Source: Thermotogae bacterium (lineage in GTDB: Bacteria > Thermotogota > Thermotogae > Petrotogales > Kosmotogaceae). Taken from it: 23,864 nucleotides of DNA. Below are positions 1 to 8,692 of the stretch, in pieces. The position numbers and the translations under genes were made by a program. Where the stretch lies: contig QNAR01000005.1 in assembly GCA_003643975.1 (NCBI GenBank), positions 1-23,864 of the forward strand, in the 5' to 3' direction. Numbering within the stretch: the first letter of the stretch is position 1; the number at the start of each line of letters is the position of its first letter. Below the pieces are notes generated by a model, which saw only the letters and a list, made by a program, of their open reading frames with translations, was not told the origin of the DNA and did no database searches.

Positions 1-258
1 ACACTTAAAAGAAATGGTAAAGTCTGGATCAGAATTTTCCCAGACAAGCCCATCACCTCAAAAGGTATCGGGGTGAGAATGGGTAAAGGAAAAGGCGATG
101 TTGAAGGCTGGGTAGCCGTGGTCAAGCCCGGTAGGATCATGTTTGAAATTGCTGGTGTTAGTGATGAGCTGGCAAAGGAGGCGCTGGCTTATGCGGCAAC
201 AAAGCTTCCGATTCGGACAAAAATAGTTCCGAAGTACCATATAGGAGGTGAGCTCTAA
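1..258 (+). CDS. rplP: 50S ribosomal protein L16, 5' end missing
   Basis: This is the C-terminal 85 codons of L16, read in frame 1 from the first base of the window to the TAA at 256-258. L16 sits on the large subunit near the peptidyl-transferase centre and the A-site tRNA elbow. The visible part has the conserved run RMGKGKG (about residues 26-32 of the fragment), followed by GWVAVVKPG and the C-terminal [10 protein letters not shown] motif. Family members are about 135-145 residues, so roughly 50-60 N-terminal residues lie before the window. The GTG at 73 is an internal valine codon, not a start. The stop overlaps the rpmC start by one base (TAATG), as expected for tightly coupled ribosomal genes. 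Confidence 0.96.
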   Translation, partial: TLKRNGKVWIRIFPDKPITSKGIGVRMGKGKGDVEGWVAVVKPGRIMFEIAGVSDELAKEALAYAATKLPIRTKIVPKYHIGGEL

Positions 259-458
259 TGAAGGCAGTTGAACTTCAAAAATACACCGATGAAGAGCTCA
301 AGCAGATGCTTGATGACCTGAAGAGAAAACTCCTGGATTTGCGATTTCAGCTTGAAATGAACAAATTACAGAATCACTCTCAGATAAAGCTCGTAAAGAG
401 AGATATTGCAAGGGTCAAAACAATCCTCCGCGGTCGCGAGCTCGGAATAAGGAGGTAA
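258..458 (+). CDS. rpmC: 50S ribosomal protein L29
   Basis: L29 is a small helical-hairpin protein at the polypeptide exit of the large subunit, near the docking site for trigger factor and SRP. The 66-residue length is normal. The family pattern is clear: the N-terminal helix has a [26 protein letters not shown] run, then the motif MNKLQN (residues 35-40), then the second helix [18 protein letters not shown]. The ATG shares one base with the rplP stop and has AGGAGG about 9 bases upstream inside rplP. The place between rplP and rpsQ is the universal S10-operon order. Confidence 0.97.
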   Translation: MKAVELQKYTDEELKQMLDDLKRKLLDLRFQLEMNKLQNHSQIKLVKRDIARVKTILRGRELGIRR

Positions 459-463
459 CAGTT

Positions 464-772
464 ATGCCTAAGAAAAAACTTGTTGGAACCGTAGTGAGTA
501 ATAAAATGGATAAAACCGTTGTAGTTAATGTCGAAAGAATATTCGCTCACCCCCTTTATGGAAAAACCATAAAACGCTCAAAGAAGTACCATGCACATGA
601 TGCTGAAAATATTTGCAGTATCGGTGATATAGTTGAGATTGAAGAAAGCAAGCCTTACAGCAAAACGAAAAAATACGTTGTCACCAGAATCGTCAGGAAA
701 AGCGAATTCGGTGAAGAAAAAACTAAGACTCCCGAGGTCGTTGAAAATAACCCCGGAGGTGACGCAGAATGA
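464..772 (+). CDS. rpsQ: 30S ribosomal protein S17
   Basis: S17 is an OB-fold primary rRNA-binding protein of the small-subunit body. The core (residues 1-80) shows the conserved MDKTVVV and [14 protein letters not shown] stretches and the [18 protein letters not shown] strand region. At 102 residues it is longer than the roughly 85 of E. coli. The extra 20 or so residues are an acidic and polar tail ending in NNPGGDAE; thermophilic Thermotogota S17 proteins are known to carry C-terminal extensions. A strong AGGAGG (450-455) precedes the ATG. The TGA stop overlaps the rplN ATG (ATGA, 769-772), which indicates translational coupling. Confidence 0.97.
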   Translation: MPKKKLVGTVVSNKMDKTVVVNVERIFAHPLYGKTIKRSKKYHAHDAENICSIGDIVEIEESKPYSKTKKYVVTRIVRKSEFGEEKTKTPEVVENNPGGDAE

Positions 773-1137
773 TTCAGCTCGAATCTTATCTGAGAGTTGC
801 CGATAATTCTGGCGCAAAGGTCATCAAAGTCATCCAGGTTTCCGGTGGGTTTAAGAGAAAAACCGGAAGCGTTGGAGATATAATTGTTGCCTCTGTTAGG
901 GAAGCGGTGCCTAACACCGATGTAAAAAAAGGTGATATAGTGAGAGCTGTCGTCGTCAGAACTAAAAAGGAAATAAGAAGGCCAGACGGAACATATATCC
1001 GCTTCGACGACAATGCCGCTGTCATCATCGACAAGCAAAACCAACCAAAAGGGACTCGTGTTTTTGGTCCAGTTGCGCGAGAAATTAGGGACAGAGGCTT
1101 TTCGAAAATCGCTTCCTTAGCTCAAGAGGTCTGGTGA
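769..1137 (+). CDS. rplN: 50S ribosomal protein L14
   Basis: L14 is an inter-subunit bridge protein of the large subunit. At 122 residues it has exactly the family length. It opens with [17 protein letters not shown], the near-invariant L14 N-terminus, and contains the signature region with [17 protein letters not shown] (about 61-77) and FDDNAAVII (about 82-90). The C-terminus with [15 protein letters not shown] is also typical. Its start overlaps the rpsQ stop by four bases, and the Shine-Dalgarno (CCGGAGGTGA, about 753-762) lies inside rpsQ. It begins the classic spc-type cluster. Confidence 0.98.
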   Translation: MIQLESYLRVADNSGAKVIKVIQVSGGFKRKTGSVGDIIVASVREAVPNTDVKKGDIVRAVVVRTKKEIRRPDGTYIRFDDNAAVIIDKQNQPKGTRVFGPVAREIRDRGFSKIASLAQEVW

Positions 1138-1149
1138 GGAGTGATGCAC

Positions 1150-1473
1150 ATGGCGATGAGAATAAAGAAGGAAGATAATGTAAAGGTTATCTCAGGAAAA
1201 GACAAAGGTAAGGTGGGTAAGGTTCTAAAGGTTATTCCCAGAGAAGGGAAAGTAATTGTTCAAGGTGTCAATTTCACTAAAAGACACCAAAGACCTACTA
1301 ACCAGTACCGTGAAGGCGGAATTGTTGAAAGAGAATCACCTATCTACGCCAGCAAAGTTATGCTTGTTTGCCCTAATTGTGACAAACCTACCCGCGTGGA
1401 GCACCGCGTTCTTGAAAATGGTGAGAAAGTTCGCGTTTGCAAGAAATGCGGAGAAATCATTGACAAGGTATGA
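1150..1473 (+). CDS. rplX: 50S ribosomal protein L24, zinc-ribbon form
   Basis: L24 nucleates assembly of the large subunit. The KOW region is at about residues 10-37 ([18 protein letters not shown]). The C-terminal part carries four cysteines in two CxxC pairs (C74/C77 and C97/C100 from the start chosen here), a probable zinc ribbon seen in Thermotogota and several other phyla but absent from E. coli L24. The reading frame is open further up (GTG 1141, ATG 1144). GAGGAG at 1136-1141 sits 8 bases before the ATG at 1150 and only 2 before 1144, so 1150 (107 residues) is preferred; 1156 is also possible. Confidence 0.94.
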   Translation: MAMRIKKEDNVKVISGKDKGKVGKVLKVIPREGKVIVQGVNFTKRHQRPTNQYREGGIVERESPIYASKVMLVCPNCDKPTRVEHRVLENGEKVRVCKKCGEIIDKV

Positions 1474-1490
1474 CAGGGGAGGAATAGTGA

Positions 1491-2048
1491 ATGATATACA
1501 ACTATGTGCCATTAAAGGAAAAGTATGAAAAAGAAGTCGTTCCTTCCATGATGAAAACTTTTGACTATAAGAACATTCATCAGGTGCCAAAAATTGTTAA
1601 GATAGTCGTCAATATGGGTATCGGCGAAGGCTCAAAAAATGCTGACCTCATCGAAACACATGCGAAGGAACTCAACGAAATTGCTGGCCAGAAACCTGTT
1701 GTTACCAGAGCAAAGAGAAGCATTGCAAATTTCAAAATCAGAGAGGGCATGCCTTTAGGAGTCAAGGTAACGCTCAGAGGCGCAAGAATGTATAACTTCC
1801 TCTATAAACTGATCAACATCGTTCTCCCTAAGCTCAGAGACTTCAGAGGTGTTGATCCTGATAGTTTTGATGGACGTGGAAATTACGCTCTGGGGCTTCC
1901 CGAACAGTTGATTTTCCCTGAACTCAAACCTGACCAGGTCAGAAGAATCCAGGGAATGGATGTAATCATAGTCACAACTGCGAAAACGAACGAAGAAGGA
2001 AGAGAACTCCTGAAACTTCTTGGAATGCCCTTTAAAAGAATGGGTTAA
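1491..2048 (+). CDS. rplE: 50S ribosomal protein L5
   Basis: L5 binds 5S rRNA in the central protuberance and touches the P-site tRNA. The protein has 185 residues, close to the usual 178-185. Recognisable elements are the N-terminal [14 protein letters not shown], the VVNMGIGEG strand, the [23 protein letters not shown] segment (about 68-90) and the C-terminal [20 protein letters not shown] run that ends in LLGMPF. ATG 1491 is preceded by GGGGAGGAA (about 1476-1484). It lies 17 bases after rplX and 11 before rpsZ. Confidence 0.98.
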   Translation: MIYNYVPLKEKYEKEVVPSMMKTFDYKNIHQVPKIVKIVVNMGIGEGSKNADLIETHAKELNEIAGQKPVVTRAKRSIANFKIREGMPLGVKVTLRGARMYNFLYKLINIVLPKLRDFRGVDPDSFDGRGNYALGLPEQLIFPELKPDQVRRIQGMDVIIVTTAKTNEEGRELLKLLGMPFKRMG

Positions 2049-2059
2049 GGAGGTAGAAC

Positions 2060-2245
2060 ATGGCGAAGAAATCAATGGTTGCCAAGTGGAAAAGAGAACC
2101 CAAATTCAAAGTCAGAAAGTACAATAGATGTAATCTTTGTGGTAGGCCGAGAGCCGTGTATAGGGAATTCGGGCTCTGCCGGGTTTGTTTCAGAAAGCTC
2201 GCCTCTGAGGGTAAACTCCCCGGTGTAAAAAAGGCAAGCTGGTGA
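2060..2245 (+). CDS. rpsZ: 30S ribosomal protein S14, type Z
   Basis: S14 completes the small-subunit head. This is the short 61-residue, zinc-binding form, not the roughly 100-residue zinc-free form. The four ligands are C24, C27, C40 and C43 (CNLCGR and CRVCF). The rest also fits the type Z family: [16 protein letters not shown] at the start and the C-terminal [18 protein letters not shown] lies at 2047-2053, seven bases before the ATG. The usual spc-operon place between L5 and S8 is kept. Confidence 0.98.
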   Translation: MAKKSMVAKWKREPKFKVRKYNRCNLCGRPRAVYREFGLCRVCFRKLASEGKLPGVKKASW

Positions 2246-2258
2246 GGAGGGACGTAAA

Positions 2259-2663
2259 ATGTGGAGTGACCCCATAGCCGACATGCTCACAAGAATCAGG
2301 AATGCTAATGCAGCTATGAAGGAAAGCGTCGATCTACCCGCTTCAAACATGAAGCGTGCGGTACTCGATATTCTCAAGAAAGAAGGGTATATCGAAGACT
2401 ACAAATACATTGAAGATGGAAAACAGGGAATTCTCAAAGTATTCCTAAAGTACAAAGGTGACAGAAGAAGCAAGCAGAGAGTCATTAGTGGTATAGTCAG
2501 GGTTTCTAAACCTGGAAGGCGTATATACGTGGGCAAAGACGAGCTGCCAAAGGTGAAATCTGGTATGGGAATTGCCATTGTAAGCACCTCTCATGGCATC
2601 ATCACCGACAAAGATGCAAGAAAAGTCGGTGTCGGCGGCGAAGTCATTTGCTATGTATGGTAA
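2259..2663 (+). CDS. rpsH: 30S ribosomal protein S8
   Basis: S8 is a primary binder of 16S rRNA helix 21; in E. coli it also represses the spc operon. At 134 residues it has the usual length. It begins with [16 protein letters not shown] and ends in the S8 signature [26 protein letters not shown], both nearly universal. The middle [13 protein letters not shown] run is present as [24 protein letters not shown] (2243-2250) precedes the ATG. I did not find a convincing copy of the helix-21 mimic expected for an S8 repressor site near rplE, so autoregulation is not claimed. Confidence 0.98.
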   Translation: MWSDPIADMLTRIRNANAAMKESVDLPASNMKRAVLDILKKEGYIEDYKYIEDGKQGILKVFLKYKGDRRSKQRVISGIVRVSKPGRRIYVGKDELPKVKSGMGIAIVSTSHGIITDKDARKVGVGGEVICYVW

Positions 2664-2677
2664 TAGGAGGGATTTGA

Positions 2678-3232
2678 ATGTCAAGGTTGATAAAGAAGCC
2701 AATAGAAATCCCCAAGGGTGTTGAAATAAAAATCACAGAAGACACTGTTACAGTAAAGGGACCTAAGGGCGAACTCCAGGAGAGCTTTCTTCCATATGTG
2801 AAGTTTGAATTGCGTGAAGATGGCCTCTGGGTCTTGCCTAACACCGATATAGTCAGAAGGAAAAGCGATTACAGAAAAATAGCCATGTTTTGTGGAACAT
2901 ACTGGTCTTTGGTAAGGAATATGGTTGTCGGTGTTACAAAGGGCTATCAGAAGGAACTGGAAATAATTGGTGTTGGTTACAGAGCCCAACTTCAGGGTAA
3001 GAAACTGGTTATGAACCTGGGCTTTGCTCACCCCGTAGAGGTTGACCCCCCAGAGGGAATCACTTTTGAGGTTCCAGCGCCCAACGCAATTGTGGTTAAG
3101 GGTATAAGCAAATATCTGGTTGGGCAAGTAGCAGCCAATATACGCCGCTGGAGAGAGCCAATTGTTTACTCTGGAAAGGGTATTAGATACAAGGGTGAGT
3201 ATGTAAGAACTAAGGTTGGTAAGAAAGTCTAA
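2678..3232 (+). CDS. rplF: 50S ribosomal protein L6
   Basis: L6 lies near the sarcin-ricin loop and the L7/L12 stalk base and supports elongation-factor function. The 184-residue protein has the two tandem L6 folds: N-terminal residues about 1-82 with [11 protein letters not shown] and VKGPKGEL, and C-terminal residues about 83-175. The second repeat carries the family signature [21 protein letters not shown] and ends in [20 protein letters not shown] (signature 2). AGGAGGG is at 2666-2672, shortly before the ATG. It overlaps no neighbour; rplR follows after 22 bases. Confidence 0.98.
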   Translation: MSRLIKKPIEIPKGVEIKITEDTVTVKGPKGELQESFLPYVKFELREDGLWVLPNTDIVRRKSDYRKIAMFCGTYWSLVRNMVVGVTKGYQKELEIIGVGYRAQLQGKKLVMNLGFAHPVEVDPPEGITFEVPAPNAIVVKGISKYLVGQVAANIRRWREPIVYSGKGIRYKGEYVRTKVGKKV

Positions 3233-3254
3233 TCCTGAAGGGAGGCAGATGCAG

Positions 3255-3623
3255 GTGATAAAACGCAGAGATAGAAAAGAACTGAGAAGAAAGCGCCATT
3301 TGCGTGTTAGGGCTAAAATCAGTGGAACCCCTGAAAAGCCCAGGCTCGCGGTTTATAGAAGCGAGAAACACATATATGCGCAGATCATTGATGATGTCGC
3401 CGGCAGAACCCTTGTTTCTGCTTCGACTATCGATAAAGAATTGAAAGAAAAACTTCAAAAAACCTGGAACAAAGAAGCCGCAGTAGAAGTAGGAAAGCTC
3501 ATTGCCAAAAGAGCGCTCGATAAAGGCATCTCCAGCATCGTATTTGACAGAGGCGGTTTCAAATTTCATGGAAGAGTGAAAGCCCTGGCTGATGCAGCAA
3601 GAGAAGCCGGGTTGAAGTTCTGA
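3255..3623 (+). CDS. rplR: 50S ribosomal protein L18
   Basis: L18 binds 5S rRNA together with L5. Typical features are [34 protein letters not shown] (about residues 14-47), the LVSAST strand and the C-terminal [24 protein letters not shown]. Three in-frame starts compete: a GTG at 3216 inside rplF, ATG 3249 and GTG 3255. GGGAGG at 3240-3245 is only 3 bases from ATG 3249 but 9 from GTG 3255, and the latter gives a 122-residue protein beginning MIKRRDRK, like other L18 proteins. I chose GTG 3255; ATG 3249 would add two residues. Confidence 0.93.
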   Translation: MIKRRDRKELRRKRHLRVRAKISGTPEKPRLAVYRSEKHIYAQIIDDVAGRTLVSASTIDKELKEKLQKTWNKEAAVEVGKLIAKRALDKGISSIVFDRGGFKFHGRVKALADAAREAGLKF

Positions 3624-3636
3624 GGAGGTGCAGTCG

Positions 3637-4170
3637 ATGCCTGAGGTTAAGAACATCGAAAAGCAGATAGAAGAAAAGGAATTCGAAGAAAGAATAGTAG
3701 AAATAAAAAGAGTTACAAAAGTTGTGGCAGGCGGAAAAAACCTTTCTTTCAGGGTTACTGCCGTAGTGGGAAACAAGAACGGAAAAGTGGGGCTTGGTAT
3801 TGGAAGCGCCAGAGAAGTACCCACAGCTATTAGAAAAGCTCTCATCAACGCAAAGAAGAACGTTGTTGAAGTACCTGTTATTAAGGATACGATCCCCCAT
3901 GAGGTTGTCGGGCACCAGGATGCTTCTGAAGTCATGTTGAAACCCGCAGGTCCTGGAACTGGTATAATTGCAAGTGCTGGTGTTAGGGCTGTTGTTGAAT
4001 TAGCAGGTGTTAAGAACATTCTTACAAAGGCTCTTGGTTCAACAAATATCGTCAACTTGGCCCGTGCCACACTCAATGGGCTTTTAGAGCTTAAATCACC
4101 TAAAGAATATGCAAAGCTCAGAGATATCTCTGTTAAAGAAGTCTTCAACGGAGTTTCCGAGGAGGGTTAA
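3637..4170 (+). CDS. rpsE: 30S ribosomal protein S5
   Basis: S5 sits at the mRNA entry side of the small subunit and influences decoding fidelity. From ATG 3637 the protein has 177 residues. It shows the double-stranded-RNA-binding-like N-terminal domain ([42 protein letters not shown]) and the C-terminal domain with [22 protein letters not shown] and [16 protein letters not shown]. The N-terminus has an extra acidic stretch of about 18 residues. GTG 3628 is in frame but overlaps the Shine-Dalgarno; GAGGAGG at 3622-3628 is 8 bases from ATG 3637, which decides the start. Confidence 0.97.
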   Translation: MPEVKNIEKQIEEKEFEERIVEIKRVTKVVAGGKNLSFRVTAVVGNKNGKVGLGIGSAREVPTAIRKALINAKKNVVEVPVIKDTIPHEVVGHQDASEVMLKPAGPGTGIIASAGVRAVVELAGVKNILTKALGSTNIVNLARATLNGLLELKSPKEYAKLRDISVKEVFNGVSEEG

Positions 4171-4172
4171 TG

Positions 4173-4361
4173 ATGGCGAAGAAGCTCAAAATCAGCTTGA
4201 AAAAAAGCGTTATCGGGTTCAGCTATCGACAACGCCGAACAGTAAAAGCCCTCGGACTGAACAAGGTAAACAGCGAGGTTGTGCATGAGGATAGCCCACA
4301 AATCAGGGGAATGATCAGAAGTATAGAACATCTCCTGAGTGTTGAAGAAATAGAAGGTTGA
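4173..4361 (+). CDS. rpmD: 50S ribosomal protein L30
   Basis: L30 is a small two-layer protein of the large subunit. From ATG 4173 the protein has 62 residues, the usual bacterial length. Key parts are [27 protein letters not shown] (about 3-29), the motif [27 protein letters not shown] and an acidic C-terminus. Two consecutive ATG codons (4170 and 4173) are possible. GGAGGG at 4161-4166 is 3 bases from the first and 6 from the second, so the second is preferred. The first ATG overlaps the rpsE stop (TAATG). Confidence 0.95.
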   Translation: MAKKLKISLKKSVIGFSYRQRRTVKALGLNKVNSEVVHEDSPQIRGMIRSIEHLLSVEEIEG

Positions 4362-4375
4362 AGGGGGTAGATTGA

Positions 4376-4828
4376 ATGGCGTTCATGTTGGGCGACAAAG
4401 AATTTGGACCTCTTCCCGGCGCAAAGAAAAAAAGCAAACGCGTTGGTCGTGGCGTGGGTTCTGGAAAAGGGAAAACCGCCACACGTGGCCACAAAGGTCA
4501 GGGAAGGGGAACTGGAAAAGTTAAGCCGTACTTTGAAGGCGGTCAGACACCTCTTTACAGAAGAATGCCTATCAAAGGGTTCAAGAATAGAAATGCAAAG
4601 GAATACGTTATTGTGAATCTCTCGCAGCTGGAAGAAAGGTTTGAAGCTGGTAGTGAGATCACACCAGAGGTACTCCTTCAAATGAAAGTGATAAAGAACC
4701 TTAAGGATGGTCTCAAAATTCTCGGCAGGGGCGAACTTACGAAGGCCTTGGTGGTAAAGGCTCATGCGTTCAGCACCTCAGCGAAGGAGAAGATAGAGGC
4801 TTCCGGTGGAAAAGCCGAGGTGATCTGA
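4376..4828 (+). CDS. rplO: 50S ribosomal protein L15
   Basis: L15 is a late-assembly large-subunit protein with a long unstructured basic N-terminal arm. This 150-residue copy has the expected arm ([29 protein letters not shown], about 15-43), the [19 protein letters not shown] block and the C-terminal domain ending in a [18 protein letters not shown] stretch, where the L15 signature lies. AAGGGGGT (4361-4368) precedes the ATG by 7 bases. It is followed after one base by the GTG start of secY, as in most bacteria, and the secY Shine-Dalgarno lies inside rplO. Confidence 0.97.
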   Translation: MAFMLGDKEFGPLPGAKKKSKRVGRGVGSGKGKTATRGHKGQGRGTGKVKPYFEGGQTPLYRRMPIKGFKNRNAKEYVIVNLSQLEERFEAGSEITPEVLLQMKVIKNLKDGLKILGRGELTKALVVKAHAFSTSAKEKIEASGGKAEVI

Positions 4829-4829
4829 A

Positions 4830-6113
4830 GTGTGGAAGGCACTTCGAAACGCCTTTAAAATTCCTGAACTCAGAGAGAGAATACTTTTCACTTTCTTTGC
4901 CCTGGCCATTTTCAGGCTGGGGATTTACGTTCCCATTCCCGGCATCAATATTCAGGCCTGGGCAAGTTACTTTTCGGGTATATCAGCCGGAGCAGCTGGT
5001 GGATTCATAGGATTTTTCGACGTTTTTACTGGTGGTGCGCTCAAGAACTTTTCATTATTCGCTTTGAGCGTTACGCCTTACATTAACGCTTCCATCATGT
5101 TGCAGTTGCTCACCTCTGTTGTGCCAAGCCTGAAGGAAATGCTTAGGGAAGGCGAAGAGGGCAGAAAGAAATACGCAAAATACACAAGGTATTTGACGAT
5201 TTTTCTTGCAACGTTGCAGGCATTTTTGCTTTCACTTGCCTTGTCAAATCAGGGAATCATCGCGGTACCGAGCAGGTTCCTTTTTGTTTTGCTCGCCACT
5301 GTATCTCTGATGGCAGGTACGATGTTTCTGCTTTGGCTGGGTGAGAGGATCACGGAAAAGGGTATCGGCAACGGTATCTCAGTTTTGATTTTCGCCGGTA
5401 TTGTTTCCAGGTATCCGACTTACATTGCAGAAGCCGCTGTTGCACTGACGCCGATTCAATGGCTTATATTAATAGGTATTTCCGTTTTGACAATCGTTGG
5501 CGTTATTTACATTCAACTGGGTGAGAGAAAGATCGACGTGCAGTACGCAAGGAGAGTCTCTGGTCGAAGGGTTTATGGAGGCGTTTCCACGAACATTCCC
5601 ATTAAAGTCAATCAGGGCGGTGTTATCCCTATAATCTTTGCCGCGGCTATCATGACATTACCCCAGATGATCGGCAGTATGTTGCCCGAAGGCAATATTA
5701 TGTCAAGGCTTTTTGGATATTCATCACCCTTATATCTCATTCTTTACGGTTCAATGGTCTTTTTCTTCACATACTTTTACAGCACGCTTGTCTTTGATGT
5801 GAAAGAAGTTTCCAACAACATAAAGAATTATGGCGGATTTATCCCGGGTATCAGACCGGGTTATCCAACCGAGCAATACATAACCAGGGTACTCACAAGA
5901 GTAACTTTTATGGGCGCAGTTTTCCTTGTCATTATTGCTCTTTTACCTTCTATAGTTCAGAGCTTTATTGGAATTCAAATTGTTATTGGTGGTACATCCA
6001 CACTGATCGCAGTGGGTGTGGCTCTTGACATCCTTCAGCAAATTGAATCACATCTCATAGTAAGGCACTACGAAGGATTCATTAAAAAAGGAAGACTACG
6101 TGGAAGGAGATGA
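4830..6113 (+). CDS. secY: Protein translocase channel subunit SecY
   Basis: SecY is the channel of the Sec translocon in the inner membrane, exporting or inserting most envelope proteins, here presumably including the pilus proteins encoded further on. The 427 residues contain about ten hydrophobic segments. Family landmarks are IPELRERILFTFFALAIFRLGIYVPIPGI at the N-terminus, PYINASIMLQLL in TM2, GEEGRKKYAKYTRYLT in the first cytosolic loop, ERITEKGIGNGIS, the RRVSGRRVYGG loop and the C-terminal FIPGIRPG plus TRVTF. The start is GTG 4830, one base after the rplO stop; GAGG at 4817-4820 is at normal spacing. Confidence 0.98.
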   Translation: MWKALRNAFKIPELRERILFTFFALAIFRLGIYVPIPGINIQAWASYFSGISAGAAGGFIGFFDVFTGGALKNFSLFALSVTPYINASIMLQLLTSVVPSLKEMLREGEEGRKKYAKYTRYLTIFLATLQAFLLSLALSNQGIIAVPSRFLFVLLATVSLMAGTMFLLWLGERITEKGIGNGISVLIFAGIVSRYPTYIAEAAVALTPIQWLILIGISVLTIVGVIYIQLGERKIDVQYARRVSGRRVYGGVSTNIPIKVNQGGVIPIIFAAAIMTLPQMIGSMLPEGNIMSRLFGYSSPLYLILYGSMVFFFTYFYSTLVFDVKEVSNNIKNYGGFIPGIRPGYPTEQYITRVLTRVTFMGAVFLVIIALLPSIVQSFIGIQIVIGGTSTLIAVGVALDILQQIESHLIVRHYEGFIKKGRLRGRR

Positions 6114-6117
6114 CAGG

Positions 6118-6765
6118 ATGAACCTGGTGTTAATGGGACCTCCTGGAGCTGGTAAAGGAACGCAGGCAAAAGTTATTTCGAAGAAGTTCAACATTCCTCA
6201 CATATCCACTGGTGATATGTTGAGAGAAGCCGTGGCTGCTGGCACCGACCTTGGAAAAAGGGTTGCTCATATTCTTGAGGAAGGTCTGCTTGTTCCTGAT
6301 GAGCTCATGTTTGCGATCGTGAAAGAAAGGCTTCAAAGGGAGGATACCTCAAACGGGTTCATTCTCGATGGTTATCCAAGGACAGTTGCCCAGGCGCAAA
6401 AATTAAAGGAGATCTTGCAAGAGCTCGGCAAAAATCTGGATGCCGTCATATTGATAACTTCCACAGAGGAAGAGGTTGTCAAGAGGATATCAAGCAGAAG
6501 AGTTTGTCCATCCTGTGGAAGGGTGTATAATTTGCTCACGCTTAAGCCCAGGCAGGATAACCTTTGCGATGATTGTGGAACTGAATTGATCCAGAGAAAA
6601 GACGATTTGCCTCACACCGTAAGGGAAAGATATCGAATATATGTTGAAAAAACAGCCCCGGTTTTGGAATTTTATCGCAAATCCGGGGTTCTCAAAACCG
6701 TAGATGGATCCAGACCTCTTGAAGAGGTTTCAAAGGATCTCTTTGAATCATTGGAGAATATGTGA
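6118..6765 (+). CDS. adk: Adenylate kinase, zinc-lid form
   Basis: Adenylate kinase interconverts ATP + AMP and two ADP in the cytosol. The 215-residue protein begins with the P-loop GPPGAGKGTQ (7-16), then the AMP-binding region (STGDMLR, 30-36) and DGYPRT (84-89). The LID domain has four cysteines, C130, C133, C150 and C153, which form the structural zinc site of Gram-positive and thermophile enzymes. The LID is followed by RKDDLPHTVRERY. A GTG at 6100 is open in frame inside secY, but AAGGAGA (6104-6110) lies 7 bases before ATG 6118, and MNLVLMGPPG matches the family start. The usual secY-adk-map order is kept. Confidence 0.98.
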   Translation: MNLVLMGPPGAGKGTQAKVISKKFNIPHISTGDMLREAVAAGTDLGKRVAHILEEGLLVPDELMFAIVKERLQREDTSNGFILDGYPRTVAQAQKLKEILQELGKNLDAVILITSTEEEVVKRISSRRVCPSCGRVYNLLTLKPRQDNLCDDCGTELIQRKDDLPHTVRERYRIYVEKTAPVLEFYRKSGVLKTVDGSRPLEEVSKDLFESLENM

Positions 6766-6766
6766 T

Positions 6767-7519
6767 ATGATCAGACTGAAATCTAAAGAAGAAATTTCCA
6801 AAATTGAGTTTTCTGCTAAAATCGTAGCTGAAGTGCTGGAGATAGTTGGTCAGCACGTAGCTGACGGAGTTTCTGCATATGATCTTGAAAAAGTTGCCAC
6901 AGAGCATATACTCAAAAGAAATGCAATACCCGCATTCAAGGGATACAATGGTTATCCCTATACTCTTTGTGTGTCGGTAAACAATGAAATTATCCACGGA
7001 TTCCCTCTGGTTGAAAAGATTTTGAAGAGGGGAGATCTGGTGTCGGTTGATTGTGGTGTTTTGAAAGATGGCTACTTTGGCGATGCTGCCAGGACTTTCG
7101 TTGTTGATGACTTTGAAAATGAAGAGGATAAAAGGCTTCTGGAGGTGACACAAAAATCTCTGGAGCTCGGTATTGAAGTGGCTAAACCGGGAAACCGTAT
7201 TGGCGATATTGGTCATGCAATACAAACTTTCGTTGAGAAAGCTGGGTTCTCTGTAATCAGGGATTATGTTGGACATGGTGTTGGGAAAAATCTTCATGAA
7301 GACCCACAGATCCCGAATTATGGAGTGAAGGGAACCGGTCTCATTATTCGTAGCGGTATGACCATGGCAATTGAACCTATGATTTCCCAGGGTCACTATG
7401 AAACCAGGGTTCTCCCGGACGGTTGGACGGTGGTCACAAAGGATGGAACCAAAGCGGCTCATTTTGAGCATACAATTGTCGTCGAAGCGGAAGGATCAAG
7501 GATTCTTTCCAGGCTGTGA
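6767..7519 (+). CDS. map: Methionine aminopeptidase, type I
   Basis: MetAP removes the initiator methionine from new proteins whose second residue is small. From ATG 6767 it has 250 residues, the normal type Ia size. All metal ligands are in place: D95, D106, H170, E203 and E234, with the supporting histidines H77 (IIHGFP) and H177 (LHEDP). The frame stays open upstream into adk (ATG 6704), but that would add 21 unrelated residues. The chosen ATG lies one base after the adk stop, with TTGGAGA (6751-6757) as ribosome-binding site. Confidence 0.98.
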   Translation: MIRLKSKEEISKIEFSAKIVAEVLEIVGQHVADGVSAYDLEKVATEHILKRNAIPAFKGYNGYPYTLCVSVNNEIIHGFPLVEKILKRGDLVSVDCGVLKDGYFGDAARTFVVDDFENEEDKRLLEVTQKSLELGIEVAKPGNRIGDIGHAIQTFVEKAGFSVIRDYVGHGVGKNLHEDPQIPNYGVKGTGLIIRSGMTMAIEPMISQGHYETRVLPDGWTVVTKDGTKAAHFEHTIVVEAEGSRILSRL

Positions 7520-7528
7520 GGTGTCTTT

Positions 7529-7774
7529 ATGGCTGATAAGAATGATGTCATAAAAATGGAAGGCGTAGTACTCGAATCGATGCCTAACGCTACTTTTAAA
7601 GTGGAACTTGAAAATGGGCATGTGATACTGGCTCATATTTCCGGGAGAATGAGAAAGAACTTCATAAGGCTAATTCCCGGGGATCGCGTTGTCATTGAAG
7701 TGTCAATCTATGATTTGAGTAAAGGCAGAATCGTATACAGAAAGAAGATAAACAAGGGAGGAGAACAAAAATGA
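7529..7774 (+). CDS. infA: Translation initiation factor IF-1
   Basis: IF-1 occupies the ribosomal A site during initiation. The 81-residue OB-fold protein has the IF-1 pattern: [51 protein letters not shown], then [17 protein letters not shown] short extra tail (INKGGEQK) follows the core; the AAGGGAGGAG encoding part of it also serves as the Shine-Dalgarno for rpmJ, whose ATG overlaps the infA stop (ATGA, 7771-7774). It follows map by 9 bases. Confidence 0.98.
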   Translation: MADKNDVIKMEGVVLESMPNATFKVELENGHVILAHISGRMRKNFIRLIPGDRVVIEVSIYDLSKGRIVYRKKINKGGEQK

Positions 7775-7887
7775 AAGTCAGGGCATCAGTCAAAAAAAGG
7801 TGTGAACATTGTAAAGTTATCAAGCGAAAAGGTCGAGTATGGGTAGTCTGTGAGAAGAACCCTAAACATAACCAGAGACAGGGTTAA
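7771..7887 (+). CDS. rpmJ: 50S ribosomal protein L36, zinc-binding form
   Basis: This is a 38-residue protein, the smallest ribosomal protein. It reads [14 protein letters not shown] at the start and has the zinc ligands C11, C14, C27 and H33 of the C+ type L36, ending HNQRQG. L36 helps fold 23S rRNA near the sarcin-ricin region. The gene overlaps infA by four bases (ATGA) and has GGGAGGAG at 7756-7763. The infA-rpmJ-rpsM order is the standard bacterial one. Confidence 0.97.
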   Translation: MKVRASVKKRCEHCKVIKRKGRVWVVCEKNPKHNQRQG

Positions 7888-7901
7888 GGAGGGAGCGCTG
7901 A

Positions 7902-8267
7902 ATGGCACGTATTGTTGGTGTTGAATTGCCTAACAGCAAGAAAGTACACGTCGCATTGACCTATATATATGGAATTGGTCCAAACAGGGCAAAGGAAATA
8001 CTTCAGGGTACAGAAATTAACGGCGAGAAGAGAATTAAAGAACTCACCGATGAGGAGATAAGCAAAATTTCCAAGTATATCACCGACCACTACAAGGTAG
8101 AAGGTGAACTCAGGCAGGAGCTTGACAGAAACATCAAAAGACTTATTGAGATCAATTGTTACAGAGGTATAAGACATAGAGCTGGGCTCCCCGTTAGAGG
8201 GCAGAAAACGCATTCAAACGCGCGTACGAGAAAAGGCCCCAGGGCTAGTAGAATCAAAAAGAAGTAA
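7902..8267 (+). CDS. rpsM: 30S ribosomal protein S13
   Basis: S13 forms inter-subunit bridges in the small-subunit head and contacts the P-site tRNA through its basic tail. The 121-residue protein begins [15 protein letters not shown], has the helix-turn-helix-like [14 protein letters not shown] (about 22-35), and ends with the signature [27 protein letters not shown] and a lysine-rich tail. AAGGAGGGAG (7886-7895) precedes the ATG at normal spacing. The stop is a tandem TAATAA (8265-8270). Confidence 0.98.
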   Translation: MARIVGVELPNSKKVHVALTYIYGIGPNRAKEILQGTEINGEKRIKELTDEEISKISKYITDHYKVEGELRQELDRNIKRLIEINCYRGIRHRAGLPVRGQKTHSNARTRKGPRASRIKKK

Positions 8268-8282
8268 TAAGGAGGTTCACAG

Positions 8283-8675
8283 ATGGCCAAAAGAAAAAGA
8301 ACAACAAGCAAAAAAAGAAAAAAGATAAGTATCGATCGTGCCGTGATGCACATAAAATCGACTTTTAACAATACCATAATTACGTTATCTGACCCCAATG
8401 GGAACACCATTCTCTGGGGTTCAGGAGGCACTGTCGGATACTCCGGCTCAAAAAAGTCCACGCCTTATGCTGCTCAGCTCGCGGCTGACCAGATTGCTAA
8501 AGAAGCTTTAAAGATGGGTATCACGAAAGTCTCCGTTGAAGTAAAAGGGCCCGGATCGGGAAGGGAAGCGGCTATTCGAACTGTTCAAGCTGCCGGACTC
8601 ACCATCGATTCAATAAAAGATATCACCCCTATCCCCCACAATGGGTGCAGGCCCAGAAGAAGACGCAGAGTATAA
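8283..8675 (+). CDS. rpsK: 30S ribosomal protein S11
   Basis: S11 lies on the small-subunit platform near the E site and the Shine-Dalgarno duplex. The 130-residue protein has a lysine/arginine-rich start (about residues 3-16), the core [26 protein letters not shown]-like [23 protein letters not shown], and the typical C-terminus [24 protein letters not shown] (8270-8276) is directly upstream. The adenine-rich 5' coding end (8289-8326) reflects the lysine run; no frameshift is needed to read through it. Confidence 0.98.
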   Translation: MAKRKRTTSKKRKKISIDRAVMHIKSTFNNTIITLSDPNGNTILWGSGGTVGYSGSKKSTPYAAQLAADQIAKEALKMGITKVSVEVKGPGSGREAAIRTVQAAGLTIDSIKDITPIPHNGCRPRRRRRV

Positions 8676-8692
8676 GTTGAGGAGGGAAATGG

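Noticed and set aside
1681..2048. Search for an S8-binding operator in rplE or before rpsH
   Set aside because: No convincing helix-21-like fold could be drawn by eye, so spc-type S8 autoregulation is not claimed.
3210..4148. A 312-codon open frame on the - strand opposite rplR and rpsE
   Set aside because: It lies wholly antisense to two certain ribosomal genes, resembles no family and reflects codon bias of the real genes.
6692..7471. A 259-codon open frame on the - strand opposite adk and map
   Set aside because: It is the complement of well-conserved coding sequence; no ribosome-binding site and no family resemblance.
8283..8330. Adenine-rich start of rpsK as a possible slippage site
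   Set aside because: It encodes the normal lysine/arginine-rich S11 N-terminus; the frame reads through without any shift.
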